DNA of 64,000 nucleotides from Trichodelitschia bisporula (Eukaryota > Ascomycota > Dothideomycetes > Phaeotrichales > Phaeotrichaceae). A program made the position numbers and the translations under genes. The stretch is from assembly GCA_010356995.1 (NCBI GenBank), contig ML996691.1, positions 345,299 to 409,298 on the forward strand, given 5' to 3'. This document shows, in pieces, positions 10,656 through 22,880 of this stretch (positions within the stretch are counted from its first letter, which is position 1; every line of letters starts with the position of its first letter). The notes below the pieces were generated by a model that was not told where the DNA came from, ran no database searches, and was given only the letters and a program-made list of their open reading frames with translations.

Positions 10656-10775
10656 ACATACGGCCACAGGTCGCTGAGAACACCAGTCCCCGTCTGCTCA
10701 CTGAAGTTAAACAGCGAACCGGTTGATTAGTAGTTGCGTGGGTGACCAGCAGCGAATCCCAACTGCTGTATGTTT
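10656..10775 (+). rRNA. 5S rRNA gene, diverged copy
   Basis: The first and last bases (ACATAC and GTATGT) pair as helix I. The core TAGTAGTTGCGTGGGTGACC followed by AGCGAATCCC is the fungal 5S signature. Helix II pairs TCGCTG with CAGCGA, a pairing different in sequence from the usual fungal helix but still complementary, which argues for selection rather than decay. A T-run follows, as in a Pol III terminator. Some changes in helix IV look destabilising, so it may be a pseudogene. Dispersed 5S genes are normal in Pezizomycotina. Confidence 0.65.
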
Positions 10776-10950
10776 TTGTCTTTCTGCACTCGGCGAGTCT
10801 TCTGTTTGGCTAGCCGGTCGGGTGAGGGTTGGTCCGTTGCTCAACGCAAGCTGAATCTAGCCTGAGACCTCCTTGGAAGTGTGATTATGCTCTTTTGATG
10901 AGGTTGTTAGCCTTCCGTTAGCTATTATTTTGTTGCCTCCACAGCCCAGC

Positions 10951-11077
10951 ACATACAGCCATAGGGCCATAGGTCAAAGAGAACACCAGTCCCCGGCTGC
11001 TCACTGAAGTTAAGCTTTCAACCGTTTGACTAGTAGTTGTGTGGGTGATCAGCAGCGAATCCCAACTGCTGTATGTT
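10951..11077 (+). rRNA. 5S rRNA gene or pseudogene, second copy
   Basis: A second 5S-like copy lies in the same orientation 295 bp downstream of the first. It shares ACATAC...GTATGT ends, the AACACCAGTCCCC block, TAGTAGTTGTGTGGGTGA and AGCGAATCCCAACTGCTG, and ends in a T-run. It is a few bases longer because CCATAGGG-type sequence near the start is duplicated, and helix II pairs less well. It differs from copy 1 partly by C-to-T changes. This points to a decaying copy. Confidence 0.5.
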
Positions 11078-14000
11078 TTTATCTTCAGGGGCTTTGATTG
11101 GTCTACGCCGTGTTGAGTAGTATCCAGCTTCACGTTCGACCTTTACACGTCTACCGGGAAGCTTCCTACAGAAAGCTTGGAGCGAGTCCAAGCAACGAAG
11201 TACCTACCAAAGGCACGGACAATCGTTTCGCGCTTTTCATAGGAAGTTTCGCAGTCGATGTCTAAAGGTCGAAGGTGAGACTGAATACCCGACAATGGCG
11301 TGGTCGATGATAGACGGCGGAAGCCGGCCAAAGCTTTTTTACTGTCACTCGCAATCCAGAGAACAGGGAAATGATTGAAGGTAGACCAGTCGAGGCTGAA
11401 ACGGGGGGTTTTTTTTAAATAAGGGAGTCCAGTTCCAAGGCAAGGGCGGATCTCTGCGTGGTTGAAAGCGCATACAAGCCTCCGAAGGTATGTATTCCAA
11501 TCCTACGCCTGCTTGCCTTTATCAATAGCCGATATCGGTACTCACGAGGCGCAACAGCAACACTGTTCGCAGACGTCGACCGCGGCCAAGGTACCACCGA
11601 GTCAGCCTTAAGATCATCTCACATACCCACCATCACCCGCCCAAAACGGAGCCTCACCAAGCCTCCCTCCCATCAACCCCCCAGGGACCTACTCCACCGG
11701 AGCACCCACCCACTAACCCTCCCCACCCTCCTCAACCTCCATCACGTCCCCCCATCCCCACCCCCTCACCCCTCAAAGAACGCGCAACCCACCTCCCCAA
11801 CCCACACAAGAGTGAATTTCACATAAAGCGCCGGCCAACCCTCGGCTCGTACCCACAGTTCCCAGGGGAGGGCACGGTATTAATCTACGCGGGCCGCGGG
11901 ACGAGCGTCGCAATATATATGCGTACCCCGAGGCTTAACAGGCGTTTTATAGTTTGCGCCGAGAGGGAGTGTCGGTGGGGTGGGAGGGGGATGGGGGCGG
12001 GGTTTTGTGAGATAAGGGGAGTGAGTGGGTGAGATGACGTTGCTTGGAGGTGTCTGGGGGGTCGAGTTAGCTAGGCTAGGGGTCCACGAGCGCTGGAGCT
12101 GTGTCTGTACCTGGGCTGTACCTGGTCTGTACCTGGGTTGTCTGCGCGAACGGTTAAAGTGCGTGCGCGGCTTTGAGGGACTTTGCGGATCGGGCCATGT
12201 AGCGGATGCCGGCGGTTCGCTGTGCTATGCGTAAGGTATGTAAGCTGAAGTTAGAGATGGAGAGGGGTGTGCGGGGTGCTGTAAATTGTAGATGCCATAT
12301 CCGTCCGTGTGGCGTTTTGTGGTGGCAATGATTGGCTAAAATGCTTGAGTCCATTCAACTTCATGGCATTTGGACCTCTAGAGGATGAACCGAGTTTGCA
12401 AGGAGATATCACCTTTGTGTGGTGAAAGTGGAGTCAATTGGAGACTTCTTTACTTCGTACTGATGACTTTATCGGCTCGAGTCACAGCACTAGACAACAG
12501 GGCAGCTGCTCCAGGGTACTTCGCCCGGAGTGGTTGAATCTCAGTGAACGGTCTTCGAAGACTACGTGGACAAAGAGGTCTTTAAGATTGTTAGCTGCAT
12601 AAAACGAGGTAGTGCAAATGCAAGCTTATCTTCGTTGATGAGGAAGGTCGAGGGTCGCCATGAATCAACACCAGATTGATGCCGACAAAATAGCGAATGT
12701 ACGCCGTGTGTTGCCTATCTCTCAACGTCAAGTTCTCGACTTGTATGAGTGTCCCTCGATTCGGTTTGCTTTGTCGAATCAGCAGAGACAATGATAGATG
12801 TTATCGATGATGATCTTATAAACGAGTTCCAGATGGAGCATGCTCAGATCCCGGAACATGGCCGTCTTCGCTTGAAGTTGGACGCCGTGATATTGAGCCT
12901 CGTACACCGCATTGAGCGTATAATGTGGATTATTCGATCTATTAAAGAGCAGCGTAAGCAAGATGTTAATGACTTGTGTGATGACTTAACAAGAGCCGAT
13001 TACGAAGTGGACATGTTTCGGCACCCCGTCCTGAATACCCGATCCGACATCGGCGAGACATCCGCCTAGACTCCCCGAATCGAGGACACACCTCCGCCAT
13101 GACAGGCCCCAACGCGCACATGTCATGCAGTAAACGGCCAATGGCGCAGCGCAACAGGCAATTTATGCGTTTGACAAGGCACCCCGGGACGCGGGCTGGG
13201 AATGCGAGATGTTCGGATCGGTGGGAGTGTCGGTGGTGAGAAGTGGAACGAGGGTGATTCTGATACTGACGGCGGCACTCGGCAGTCAGCGTACGGTAGA
13301 ATACATCTGAGACCCAAAGGATGCCGAGCAACGGTATCGAGAATTGGTACTGAACAGAGATAGCAGTTGCGCGCAGCAATGGACTGTCAACGATCCATCC
13401 TCGTACAGCTCTTCTCGTCCGCAAGGCTGAGAACGCCCGAGGAACAAATCGACAGACGATCAACGCGCAACTCTTCCTAAGGTACAGCCATATCCCCATT
13501 CATATCCAACCTCAACTCCCTCCCGCGCCGCACCTGTCATCCCGTCAAACCCCCTCCATGAATCATCCCCCCCATCCGCCACAAAAGCCCACCGCTTTGA
13601 AATCCGCGCCCAGCGTCCGCATGCACCCCCCGCCCAAACCAGTCGCGCCCAAAACCCGCGCTCGTGGGTTCTGCGCAAGCTATGCAGGCTCAAGCGAAGC
13701 CGCACACGCGAACCGAAGCGAACCCGCAAACAGCCGCAGCAGCCGCAGAAAGCGCCGGAGACATCCGCGGGGAGGGGTAAGAAGCAGACGAAGACGCTCC
13801 TCGCCTTTTGTCGTCCATTCGTACTTCGTACTTCGTAGATCACCCCGCTTCCATCGTTCGTCGACCTTCCCGTGCCGCGATGCCACCAATCGTAGCCAGT
13901 GAATCCTTCCCCACACTGCGCCCTCACAAACCTCGGCGCGGCGAACGCAGACGTCAGGCGGCGGGCATCGGTCGACGATCAGAAGAAGTAAAACGTGCGC

Positions 14001-15296
14001 TCCAGCATCAAACCTCCCTGTCCACCATCTTCATCTGCATCTCCCAGGGATACCGATCGGTAAACACCTCCACCCTTTCCATTCCTTGTCCTCGTCCTGG
14101 CCCTTCTCCCAGAATCATATCCCAAGACCCCCCCCGCCCCCCCGCTCCCACCATCCAGGGAATCCGATCCCTCGCCGCCAGCCCTCCCAAATCGCTTACC
14201 CCAGTCAAGCGCATCCCGGCCCCGGCCACCGTTGCTAAATCTCCGAATAGCTTCTAGAATTGCCAGCCAGCGTCGCACCACACCAGAGTGTACCGCAAAT
14301 CCCGTAACACAAGCAACTTACTCCCCTCACCTCACACTCTTCCAAAATCCCTCTTCCCTTCAATCATTCCCGAATACCAATTCATACTGACCTACCATAG
14401 CTTATGCCCAGCACCGACACCGGAACTTCCCCTCCCTCCCCCTCCCCACCAAAGCGCCCCGATCACAAACGCCACCCCCCATCACACCCCCCCATCACAC
14501 CCCCCCTGCCCACACCCCCTGCCCACACCCCTTGCCCGCACCCCTGCCGCCCACGCTTACCCCGCAGGCCTATCCCCGCTAGCATGCAGCGGTTCGTCGC
14601 CGCGGGCGGGCCCGACTCGCGGGGATCACCCTGCGGGGCGGGAGGGCACGTGGGTTTGTAGTCGGCCAGCAATTTTAGGTGGTGAGGATCAGACTGGATT
14701 ATGGACTGCTCAAGGCAACTAATGCTTTGCCATTGTGGATGTATTCCGCGCAAGTACGCAGGTGTGTGCTATGCCCGCCTATGCTTCAGACCTCCGCCCA
14801 CCAGCCGTGACCTACGGTACACTACCCCATACCTATCCCCATACCCATCCCCGTCCCCATTACACATTACCCCCAATCCCCCCCTCTCCCAACCCCACCA
14901 TAGCCGCATCAAACCCAACCATGCAGTGGATATCATCAAAGCCACGTGCGCCCAAGCGCCCCAAACACGCCGTCCCCTCGCTTCTCTCCCCCTCTCCTCA
15001 GCACCGGAGCCTTCTCCTTCCCCCTTTCCTCCCCCGCAAGCCCCGATCACCGATCCCGCCCACGCCCCCGCCACGCGCACCCCTGCCGTGGGCGCGCTGC
15101 AGACGCGTTTTGCGGGGCGCTGTCGCTGCGGCGCGGTGCGGCGCAGTGTGCGGGGTCGACGGTTCTGTAATTGTATGTGTAGATGGACGGAGAGACGCGG
15201 AACCGCGCTCGTCAGACGTATTCTCCACCGGGTTCAACGCGTCCGCATACCACGCGCGTCCCTTGCCCGCCACTCATTCTCTCGTCCTCGCCGCAT
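11078..15296. other. Gene-poor region between 5S genes and the CLR-1-like gene
   Basis: About 4.2 kb with no gene I can support. 12.4-13.1 kb is richer in A and T than its neighbours and holds one weak small reading frame. 13.5-15.2 kb is C-rich on the plus strand, with short direct repeats at about 14480-14550 (CCCATCACACCC twice, TGCCCACACCCC three times). Long frames here are Pro, Arg and Ser strings without family signatures. Confidence 0.6.
12791..13069 (+). CDS. Possible small hypothetical protein, 92 residues
   Basis: A frame from the ATG at 12791 to the stop at 13069 encodes an acidic start (MIDVIDDDLINEFQMEHAQI) and two likely helices (LDAVILSLVHRIERIMWIIR and a Lys- and Asp-rich stretch). 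Residue composition is more protein-like than other frames nearby, and the local base composition differs from its surroundings. No family, intron or promoter signal was recognised. It could equally be a chance frame or the edge of an old repeat. Confidence 0.2.
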   Translation: MIDVIDDDLINEFQMEHAQIPEHGRLRLKLDAVILSLVHRIERIMWIIRSIKEQRKQDVNDLCDDLTRADYEVDMFRHPVLNTRSDIGETSA

Positions 15297-18024
15297 CTAC
15301 CCCACAACCTTAACATACGCCATACTCGGACTGCGCATATTCATCCTCCGCCTCTCCTCCGCCTGGCGCACCAACTCCGCCGCCAGCTTCAGACTAGGCG
15401 CAAGATGCGCATACCGCTGCACCTCCACCACAACGCCGTCGATGATCGAGTTCAGCTCCTGCGGGCGAGGGAGTAGCGTCGCTAGGCTGGGGCTCATGCT
15501 CGCGCCCATGACGAGCAACGCCTGAGATACAATGCTCAGCGCCCCTTGCCAGAGGTAGGGCAGATGACCGGCGTGATGTGCGGTGATGCACTCGAGCTGT
15601 CGTATGCATGCCTCGAGACACCGGCGGCAGTTTTCTGACACCGCTGGATCTAAAAAGGCGGCTTCTTTGATAAGCACGGCGAGGACGTAGGGCCGGTAAA
15701 TAATCGTGCGGCACGCGAAGTAGCGCAGTCTTAGGACCGTTTGCACGGGACTCGAGAGCGGCGTGTGCCCGAGGACGAATTGCACCCCCGTGGGTAGGTT
15801 TTGGTACCACTCCGTCAGGCTGGCGTCGAGTTCGCCGACCACCGGGTCCAGCGCGGCGGTGCTGGTGATAGGCGAGGATTTGGAGTATATCATGTTGGAG
15901 ACGCGGTTGAGCAGCCGGCGGAGCTCGATTTCAGCGACGAAGTAGCGCAGGTCGTCGATGCCGGGGGGTTCGGGTTCGGGGGGTGGAGGTGGATGGCCTG
16001 GGGGTATGGTCGGGGTTGTTTTTTCGAAGTGCTCGGGGAGGGAGACTAGGTTTTCGAATTGGATTATGCCGGAGTGGGGGAGCTCGAGTTCGGCGAGGAG
16101 ATCGCTGGATGCGTTAGTGATACCTTTAGGAGTGAGTGGATAGGGGCGTACCTCTCGAACAGCAGCGCATTCCAGTACACCCGCTCTGCAAGCTTCTTGC
16201 TCGCCGACGACGCCACAGTGCTGCTCAGCAGCAACTGGAGCTTCATGCTCGTGCTGGCAAGCAGATTCCACGCCTCAAGCGGGCGCACCGTGTAGAACAG
16301 ATAGGCTGCGGCGAGGATCTGGCACTGCGCCGCAAGCACGTCCGTGCGCATCATCAGGCTCGGCATAATGCCCCACGCGGCGATAAAAAAGGGAAAGCCA
16401 GGCGCCTCCGCCTTGGGTGGGAGCTGCGAGATGCTGCCGCCCGTCTGCGCACATCCCAGCGCCAGAACAAGCAGCGCGATGCAGCTCTCCGCGCCCTCGC
16501 GGAAGTGCACCGCCTGCGCGTTGCGGTAGTAGCGGTGCCACGAGTGCGGGCTCACGCACGCATACCACACATTGACGCGCTTGAAAAAGGCGTCCGCGTA
16601 CTGCGCCGCATGGGTGAAATCCGGTGGCCGCGTGGTATACGGTAGCGGCTCGCGCTGCATCTCCAACTGCACCAGCACCTGCGGGTCCCAGCGGTGGGAC
16701 ACCAGATCGCGGATCTTAGGCCACTGGAGCAGGTTCAGCGCGGGCGTGGTGTGGTTGCGCGGCATCATAGAGAGCGGTGTGGGGGCTGTGGGAGTCGTGG
16801 TCGTTGCCGGACCCGTCGCCCACGTCCCGGCCACGCCGTTTGGCGACGATGCGGGGATGTTGACGCCGAGCGGCGGCGTAGAGTGCATAATAGGGGTAGG
16901 GGTTGAGCGGGCGCCGTGTCGCATAATCGCGTCGTCGCCGATTGTGCTGCTGCTGGTTGCGGCGGGGGAGTGAACGGGGGGGAGGCCGTTGTGGAGAGGG
17001 GGCGCGGGAGTGGATGCCGCCGACGCCAGCTGGTGCTGTAGCAACGACTCAATCTTCTCCAAATGTTGGATGATCAGCTTGTCGCCTGCGTCGAGCTTGA
17101 TGCCCGGCTCGCGGTACACGCACTCGGCGTTGAGCTCGGTGCACAGGCGACATTTAGGACGTGAGCCATCGCAGCGACTCTTACGAGATCGGCATATTTC
17201 GCACTATGAGCGAGGGGAGATCAGCCGGACGTTACGAGAGGCGGATGAGATATCACAGGAAAACGCAAGAAACACGAAATGCAACGTACGGCTATGGTGG
17301 CTCGCCGGCGCGGGTAGTCAATTGTATCGGTACTGGGCCGTTTCCTAGGGTTTACACTCGAAGCGCGCAGATCGTTGTCCAGCGACCCGTGGACACCAGT
17401 GCCGGCCGACGGCGGCGACATAGCGGCATCGAGCGAGCCGGCGTCCATGCTCGACTTGTGCTGCAGCACCGGCTTGGCCTCGGCCGACGCCTCGCGGTCT
17501 GTGGAGGACTGCGACATGGTGCGCAGACGCGGCTTGATGTCTTCGGTCATGGAAACATTGTGCGCGAGCGCGTAGTGGAGCGAGTGGTGCGGGGGTGGGA
17601 GGGCGGGGGAGCTCGCTGGGTGGTGGATGCTGGGCGCGCTGTTGCTTCTGCTAAGAGTGCTGGGGTGGGATTGGGGGGGAGATAGCTGTTGCGCTGCGGG
17701 ATTCGCGTGGTGGTGGTGGTGGTGGTGGTATTGGGGAACGAAGAACGAATTGGCGGACGCGGGGGGGGGGACTGCGAAGCTGGGCGTCTTATGCTGACGA
17801 AGCTGGGGAGAGGGGATGGCGAAACCGGAGGCTGCGGCGGCAGACACGGCGTCCGAATGGCTGATGGAGTGGTTAAAGCGGTGGTGATGCTGGTGATGTC
17901 CGAACGATGCAGCACCGTCAACTGGATCGATGCTGAGGGTAAAGGATTCGTGCGAGGGGAAAAAGCCATTCGGAGTTGCGACTGAGAGAGGACTTAAGTC
18001 TGGAGACAGAGGTGCAGAACCCAT
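15297..18024 (-). CDS. Zn2Cys6 transcription factor, CLR-1-like
   Basis: Exons 18024-17290, 17203-16152 and 16104-15297 encode 864 residues. Splicing with a GTACGT donor and ATAG acceptor joins RRRATIA to CEICRSRKSRCDG, completing a CX2CX6CX6CX2CX6C zinc cluster (Cys246, 249, 256, 263, 266, 273). It continues CVYREPGIKLDAGDKL into a short dimerisation helix (IIQHLEKIESLLQHQL). The middle-homology region follows (FFKRVNVWYACVSPHSW, AYLFYTVRPLEAWNLL). The second intron (GTACGC, CAG) rejoins LLFES/DLLAELELP. RRRATIACEICRSRKSRCDG followed by YREPGIKLDAGDK resembles the cellulose-response regulator CLR-1/ClrA; that is recalled similarity, not a database result. The N-terminal 245 residues are Ser-, Pro- and His-rich with an eight-His run. 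The ATG at 18024 was preferred because upstream codons are low complexity. Confidence 0.85.
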
Positions 18025-21000
18025 GGTGATTGGCCAGCGCTCGTACCTCCTGCAGCCACCTTTGTGGGGCGTTGGGATGGGGGGAGAGTGTGTGGTGGAG
18101 AAGAGGGAGCGGGGGATTGGGAGGGGGAGAATATCGGGTAAGGAGGGGGAGAGTACGAAGTTACTACGGTTAGTTAGACCGTGGAAGGAAAAGCGGGATA
18201 CCGGATTGGTGGGAGAGGGTGGATGAAGAAGCCAAGGCTGGTTCGGTGGTGGTATTAGTGGCGCCGGGGGGGAGGGGAGGGGGAATGGAGTGGTGAACTG
18301 GGGGGCCGGTGAGAAGAGATAGAAGTAGATGTGGAGGGAGGGGTGGGATATGATGTGTATGGACAAGAATATGAAGAAGTTTTTGGTGGAAGGGGAGCGA
18401 GTAAGGTTAGACTCCTCGATACGCGAAGGACTATCCTATGGAAGGATAAGCAGCTCTCGAAGGCTGATGGAATTTGCTTGATGTGGAGTTGCTTGAGGTG
18501 GGTGGCTGCACCAGCACGAGTCGACGACGGGTTAATGCTGCAGCTGGCGGCGCCGACAACGACGGACTCGCTGACAGCATTACGAGCGGCCTTCTAGCGC
18601 AAAAATGCCCGTCTTTTCGTTCGTCGATGATGTAGAGGGGTAGGGCGGTTGTGGAGGGTGGAGGATGAAGGTGGATGGTTGAGGTTGGTGGTGGTTGATA
18701 CAGTGCTAGGAGAGGGGCATAGGATTGTGTCGTTGGTATGGACTGTGTGGTCTGGATTGCGTGCGTTGTATGGTGGATGGACCTGCAAGCCAGAGGAGAA
18801 GGTATGTACTGTGGTACTGCAGGATAGGAATTGCTGGAGATGATGGTCGTTGGGAGGGAGATAGCAGTAGTGGAGTCGTGGTAGTGGAGGTCGTACCCGT
18901 AGTGGAGTGGTGGGACAGCGGGTAAGGGAGAACAACAACGGGATTGTACTCCTCAACCACAACAGTGAGCACAAAGTGTTACACTGATCTTCGGGTAGCT
19001 GAAGAGGCCGAACAACCACCTGAAAGAGCAAATGGAAAGGAAAGGGGAGAGAGAGAGGAGACAATCAGATACAAGTACGAAGCGTAGATCCCTTCACTCC
19101 TTCGCCGGGGATGGCAGTTGGCTCGACTGATATACAAAAGCCTTGTCTGTTGCTCTGTCGACCATCTCGTGCACTTTTCCAAGTCAGTCGACAAGGTCTA
19201 CGTACTATGGTACTCTCACTCACACTCCTCTGAGTTGCTCGTCGCCGGGATATCAGTGGTAAGATGAGGGCCGGTGTGGTTAATGCTACAGTACCCCTCC
19301 CCTCCTCACTCTCTATCCCCCCTCCTCACTCTCTATCCCCCCTCCACTGCCCTCTCTGTTCTCCATCTCTTGCCCTCCTCCAAACGTACACTCGCTCATA
19401 CTCGCTCACTCCCGTACCCCTCATCCCCCCCACTCCATACTCCACATCACGCCCTCATGCTCCCCGAATCACATCCCTCCAAAGCTCCCGCCTCTGCAGA
19501 CAACAGGCAGAGCCGAGAACAAGGGCGCGAACGTTGCATGTATCTTTGGATATGTTCATGGGACAGGTACATACCTCCCCCCCAGCAAACAACCTGACCA
19601 GGCCGGGGCCGCCACGGGCCCATCTGCCCACATGGATGATGCATCGACAACTCCCCTCCCCCCGTCCAACCGCGTTACATCAAAGGTACTTCCAGGGGCA
19701 GCCCAGCAGGCAACGGGTACTCGTGGACAAGTACCGTTGAGGCCTCGTATCGCGCGGCCCTCACCGGCGCGGTACGTACCAGGTACCAGCCATGGTATCA
19801 ACCATTCATGCCAGCCAGTCGTCGTCAGCTGCCTCGCAGCTTACAGTCTTCGTTTCAGCGTTCGCGCACTTCAACTTCCCCACTGGCCCGCCCCATCGTG
19901 AGAAGTGGGGTAAACCCACCGCTCAGAGTCAGTTCGCACCCCATCCCACCGCCATATCGTGCCCACACCCGCCCTCCATCCCGCCTTCCACACCCCTTCT
20001 ATCCTTCTCCCGCCTTCGCCACCTCGACACAAACCGCCCGTCGCTCGCTCGCATCCCGTCCGTGTGGCGGCCACGCGCCTGCACTCGCCCGCAAGCGCAG
20101 AGTCCAGCCGCGCGCCGCTCGAGCTACTCCCCCTTCTGCTCGACGGAGGCAAACACGGAGTGACTGTTCGAGTCGTCCCTTCCTCCTCCATTCGCGTAGC
20201 TACTCCGTCTTCGTGCTCGAGTGCAGAAGCGGCGCTGCCATCACCCCGCTTCCTGCCATTCCTTCCCCCACCACGTCTCGATCTGTGATCCAACAACCCC
20301 CCCGCCATCCAGCAAGCAAACGCCGGCCGCGCGCCGACCACCCCCCCCCCCATCCTCCCGTCTGCACCCGCCCAAAATGGGCATCAACGCGCCGGAGCCA
20401 AATCCTGCCGCAACACCACCGTACCCATCCCACCCTCGCTCCATCCTCCCCAATCCGAGCCTCCTCATGCCGCTTTCTGGCATCCAATAGCCCGATCGAG
20501 TCAACCGTTGGGACGCAGCTCGTATCCTACCCAACCCCCAACCCCGACCCCGTCCCCCAAACCTGATCCCATCGTCTTGGGAATGAAGCCATCAGGAAAT
20601 ACGACGCGCGCCTCGCCATCCGCCGCGTATCGCGCGCGCAAAAAGCGGCTGCGGGGGCGGGGACGGAACCGGGGATCAACGAGCAGCACGAGCCCCTCTG
20701 GGGTCGCTCAAAGGAAAATTACCCTCACAGCAACGTGTGACTGGCCGGTGCGGGGGGGATGCGGAGACGGTCGGCAGCGGGCGCGGACGGGGAAAGGAAA
20801 GGCTCTGTGCGACTTGCCCTTTTGCGGTGCCTCTGCAGAGACCCTGCGGTGTGGGAATAGAGGCGTGAAGATTCATGGGACGACCTTGTTGATTCGCAGC
20901 GCGCGGCCTGCGCAGTGGGTTGGAGGATTTGCCGGGATGTACGGAGTAGTGAGGCGCGGCAAGGCACGCTCTCTGCGCGGCCTTTCGTGGATCGCCGGAG

Positions 21001-21454
21001 ATATTGGGAAAGAAAACAAAAGAAGAAGCGCCGCTAGTCGTTCTTCACCCGCCCCCCCTCCACAAGCCGCGGCGGTGGCTAGCCGATCAGCGGCGCGGGT
21101 ACGACTCGGGGAGCAGAACGAAGGGGATGGAAATGGTTCAGAAGGCGCACAGAACGAATGGGTCCGGCTCGAGAAGGCCTGGCGAAGGAGATTGAGTGCG
21201 CCAAGGGCGCCCGCTGTCTCAGCGTCAGCCTGGGTGGTGAGCTCCTTACCGATGATGGCTTCATCCGCTTCCTCTCCGCAATTCATCCCCCGCCCCCGCC
21301 ATCTGCCTCTGTTCAGGCTCTCACCCCCAGTAACTCTGTTCCCTGTTCCCCATATTCGTAGCCCACCATTGTACGTAGCATTCTCCCTCTCTTTACTCCC
21401 ATTCAAAACGTGAGGGTACTCCGTCCAATGTACGGAGTACGCCATTACAATCCA

Positions 21455-21690
21455 CAACTGCAAATGATAGGAGCAACGGCTCTTGTGTGACAAGGCAACT
21501 TTAGAACTGAAGATTGAAGTAGAAGACAGAGAGGAAGAGAGTCGGAGACTCTCGAGACTTAAAAGCACGATGCCAAGTATCCTCCTTTGCTCCTTCCTTC
21601 TATCATGCTCCCATTACCTCCGTACATCATGTCCCTTCCTTACATACTACGTACAGTAAGAATGCTCCTACATCAGCAAAACGCACAGCG
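21455..21690 (+). repeat. Left arm of a large inverted repeat
   Basis: This arm matches the reverse complement of 22645-22880. The best block is CTGAAGATTGAAGTAGAAGA with, further in, CTCTCGAGA and AAGTATCCTCCTTTGCTCC (the last two at about 21550-21597). Several differences are C-to-T transitions (GACTT against GATTT, ATGCCAAG against ATGCTAAG), as expected for RIP or plain deamination. Ends are approximate. Confidence 0.75.
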
Positions 21691-22644
21691 GAAACAGGGA
21701 AGCTTGAACTGTGTTGTTGCGCGGGGTGCAATCTGCAGATCCGGGGAACGAAATGCTTTTGTCTTCTTCTTCCCCTCATCTGTTCCCCGTAAGCTCTTTC
21801 CGTGCGCACGAAGTATGAACAACCAAACAACCCCCCCCCGGCCACGATGTAAGGATCTACGATGGTACCAAACCCCAGCCCTTGTACCGCAGTACACCGC
21901 AGCGGCAGCATGCCCGCCAGACGTCGGTGACGCCCTCCCCAACAGGCGTACCGTAGATGTAGATCCGAGCACGCAGCGCGCCCGCATCCATCCCATCCAT
22001 TCCCGCCCCATTCAGGCCAACGAGCCCACCCATACCGGAGCGGTCACGTTCGCCTGCATCCGCGCGGCGTTTCAGGTTCGAAGCACGGTTTGAGCGGTGC
22101 TGCTCGCGTCGTTCGTCGTGCCATTCGCTCGTCTCCGCACGTGAATGCTGCAGACCTATCGACGACCGGCCGCCAGACCAAAGAAACACCGTATCTACTG
22201 CTGCATGCATTGCGCCAGCTCCAGCGTATCTCGTCCAGCGTGCCCCTCGCCCTAGCCATCCGCAGCGAGGTTGGTCAGCGCTGCCGACAGCCGAGCGTAC
22301 CGTACCGTAGCGGTGATATCGCCCCGCGCGGGTAAATCGGCGGCGATATTCGTTAGCATGGAGACCTCATCTCATCTCCAAAACGCACTGCGCTGCGATC
22401 AAAACTATCACACGGCCATATCCTCCACTGCCTCCATAAACCCCCACCAGCCATACCCTTCCCGCATCTCCCCCCTCTCGCATTCTCCCCTCCCCGCCCC
22501 CCCCCGGGGCCCACAGCACGTGAACTGCATCTCCCTTCTCGAAAACGCAGCCCGCTGCACGCTGCACGCACGCATGCCTAGTCTCGCGGCCTCGCGCTCA
22601 TATACCCAATCATAAATCGGAGTGCAACTACCAATTACCGCGCG

Positions 22645-22880
22645 TTTTCCCTCCGTTCACTACGTACCAAGTGATGTGGGTATGGAAGGAGCATTGTTAT
22701 GTCAGGAAGGAGTGCATGATTTGATGCGAGTATAACAGAAGGAAGGAGCAAAGGAGGATACTTAGCATCGTATATTTTAAATCTCGAGAGTCTCTTCCTC
22801 TCTTCCTCTTCTACTTCAATCTTCACTTCACACAGATGCCGTGCCTGTGTACGAGCTTTGCTCCCATCACCAAGGCCGAG
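22645..22880 (-). repeat. Right arm of a large inverted repeat
   Basis: It is the reverse complement of the arm at 21455-21690, separated from it by about 950 bp of GC-rich DNA without a visible transposase. A non-autonomous fold-back or MITE-like element is possible, as is a local inverted duplication. No target-site duplication was identified with confidence. Confidence 0.75.

Noticed and set aside
18025-18366. In-frame upstream extension of the CLR-1-like protein
   Set aside because: It is low complexity (Pro, Ser, Phe) and has no conserved sequence, so the ATG at 18024 is preferred.
19808-20566. 252-codon plus-strand frame rich in Arg, Ser and Pro
   Set aside because: No family signature, no splice support and composition follows the local CG-rich DNA.
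20508-21413. 301-codon plus-strand frame
   Set aside because: It shows no conserved motif, and a minus-strand frame of similar length overlaps it; both look like chance frames in GC-rich DNA.
21455-22880. Autonomous DNA transposon
   Set aside because: No transposase motif or long frame is visible between the inverted repeats.
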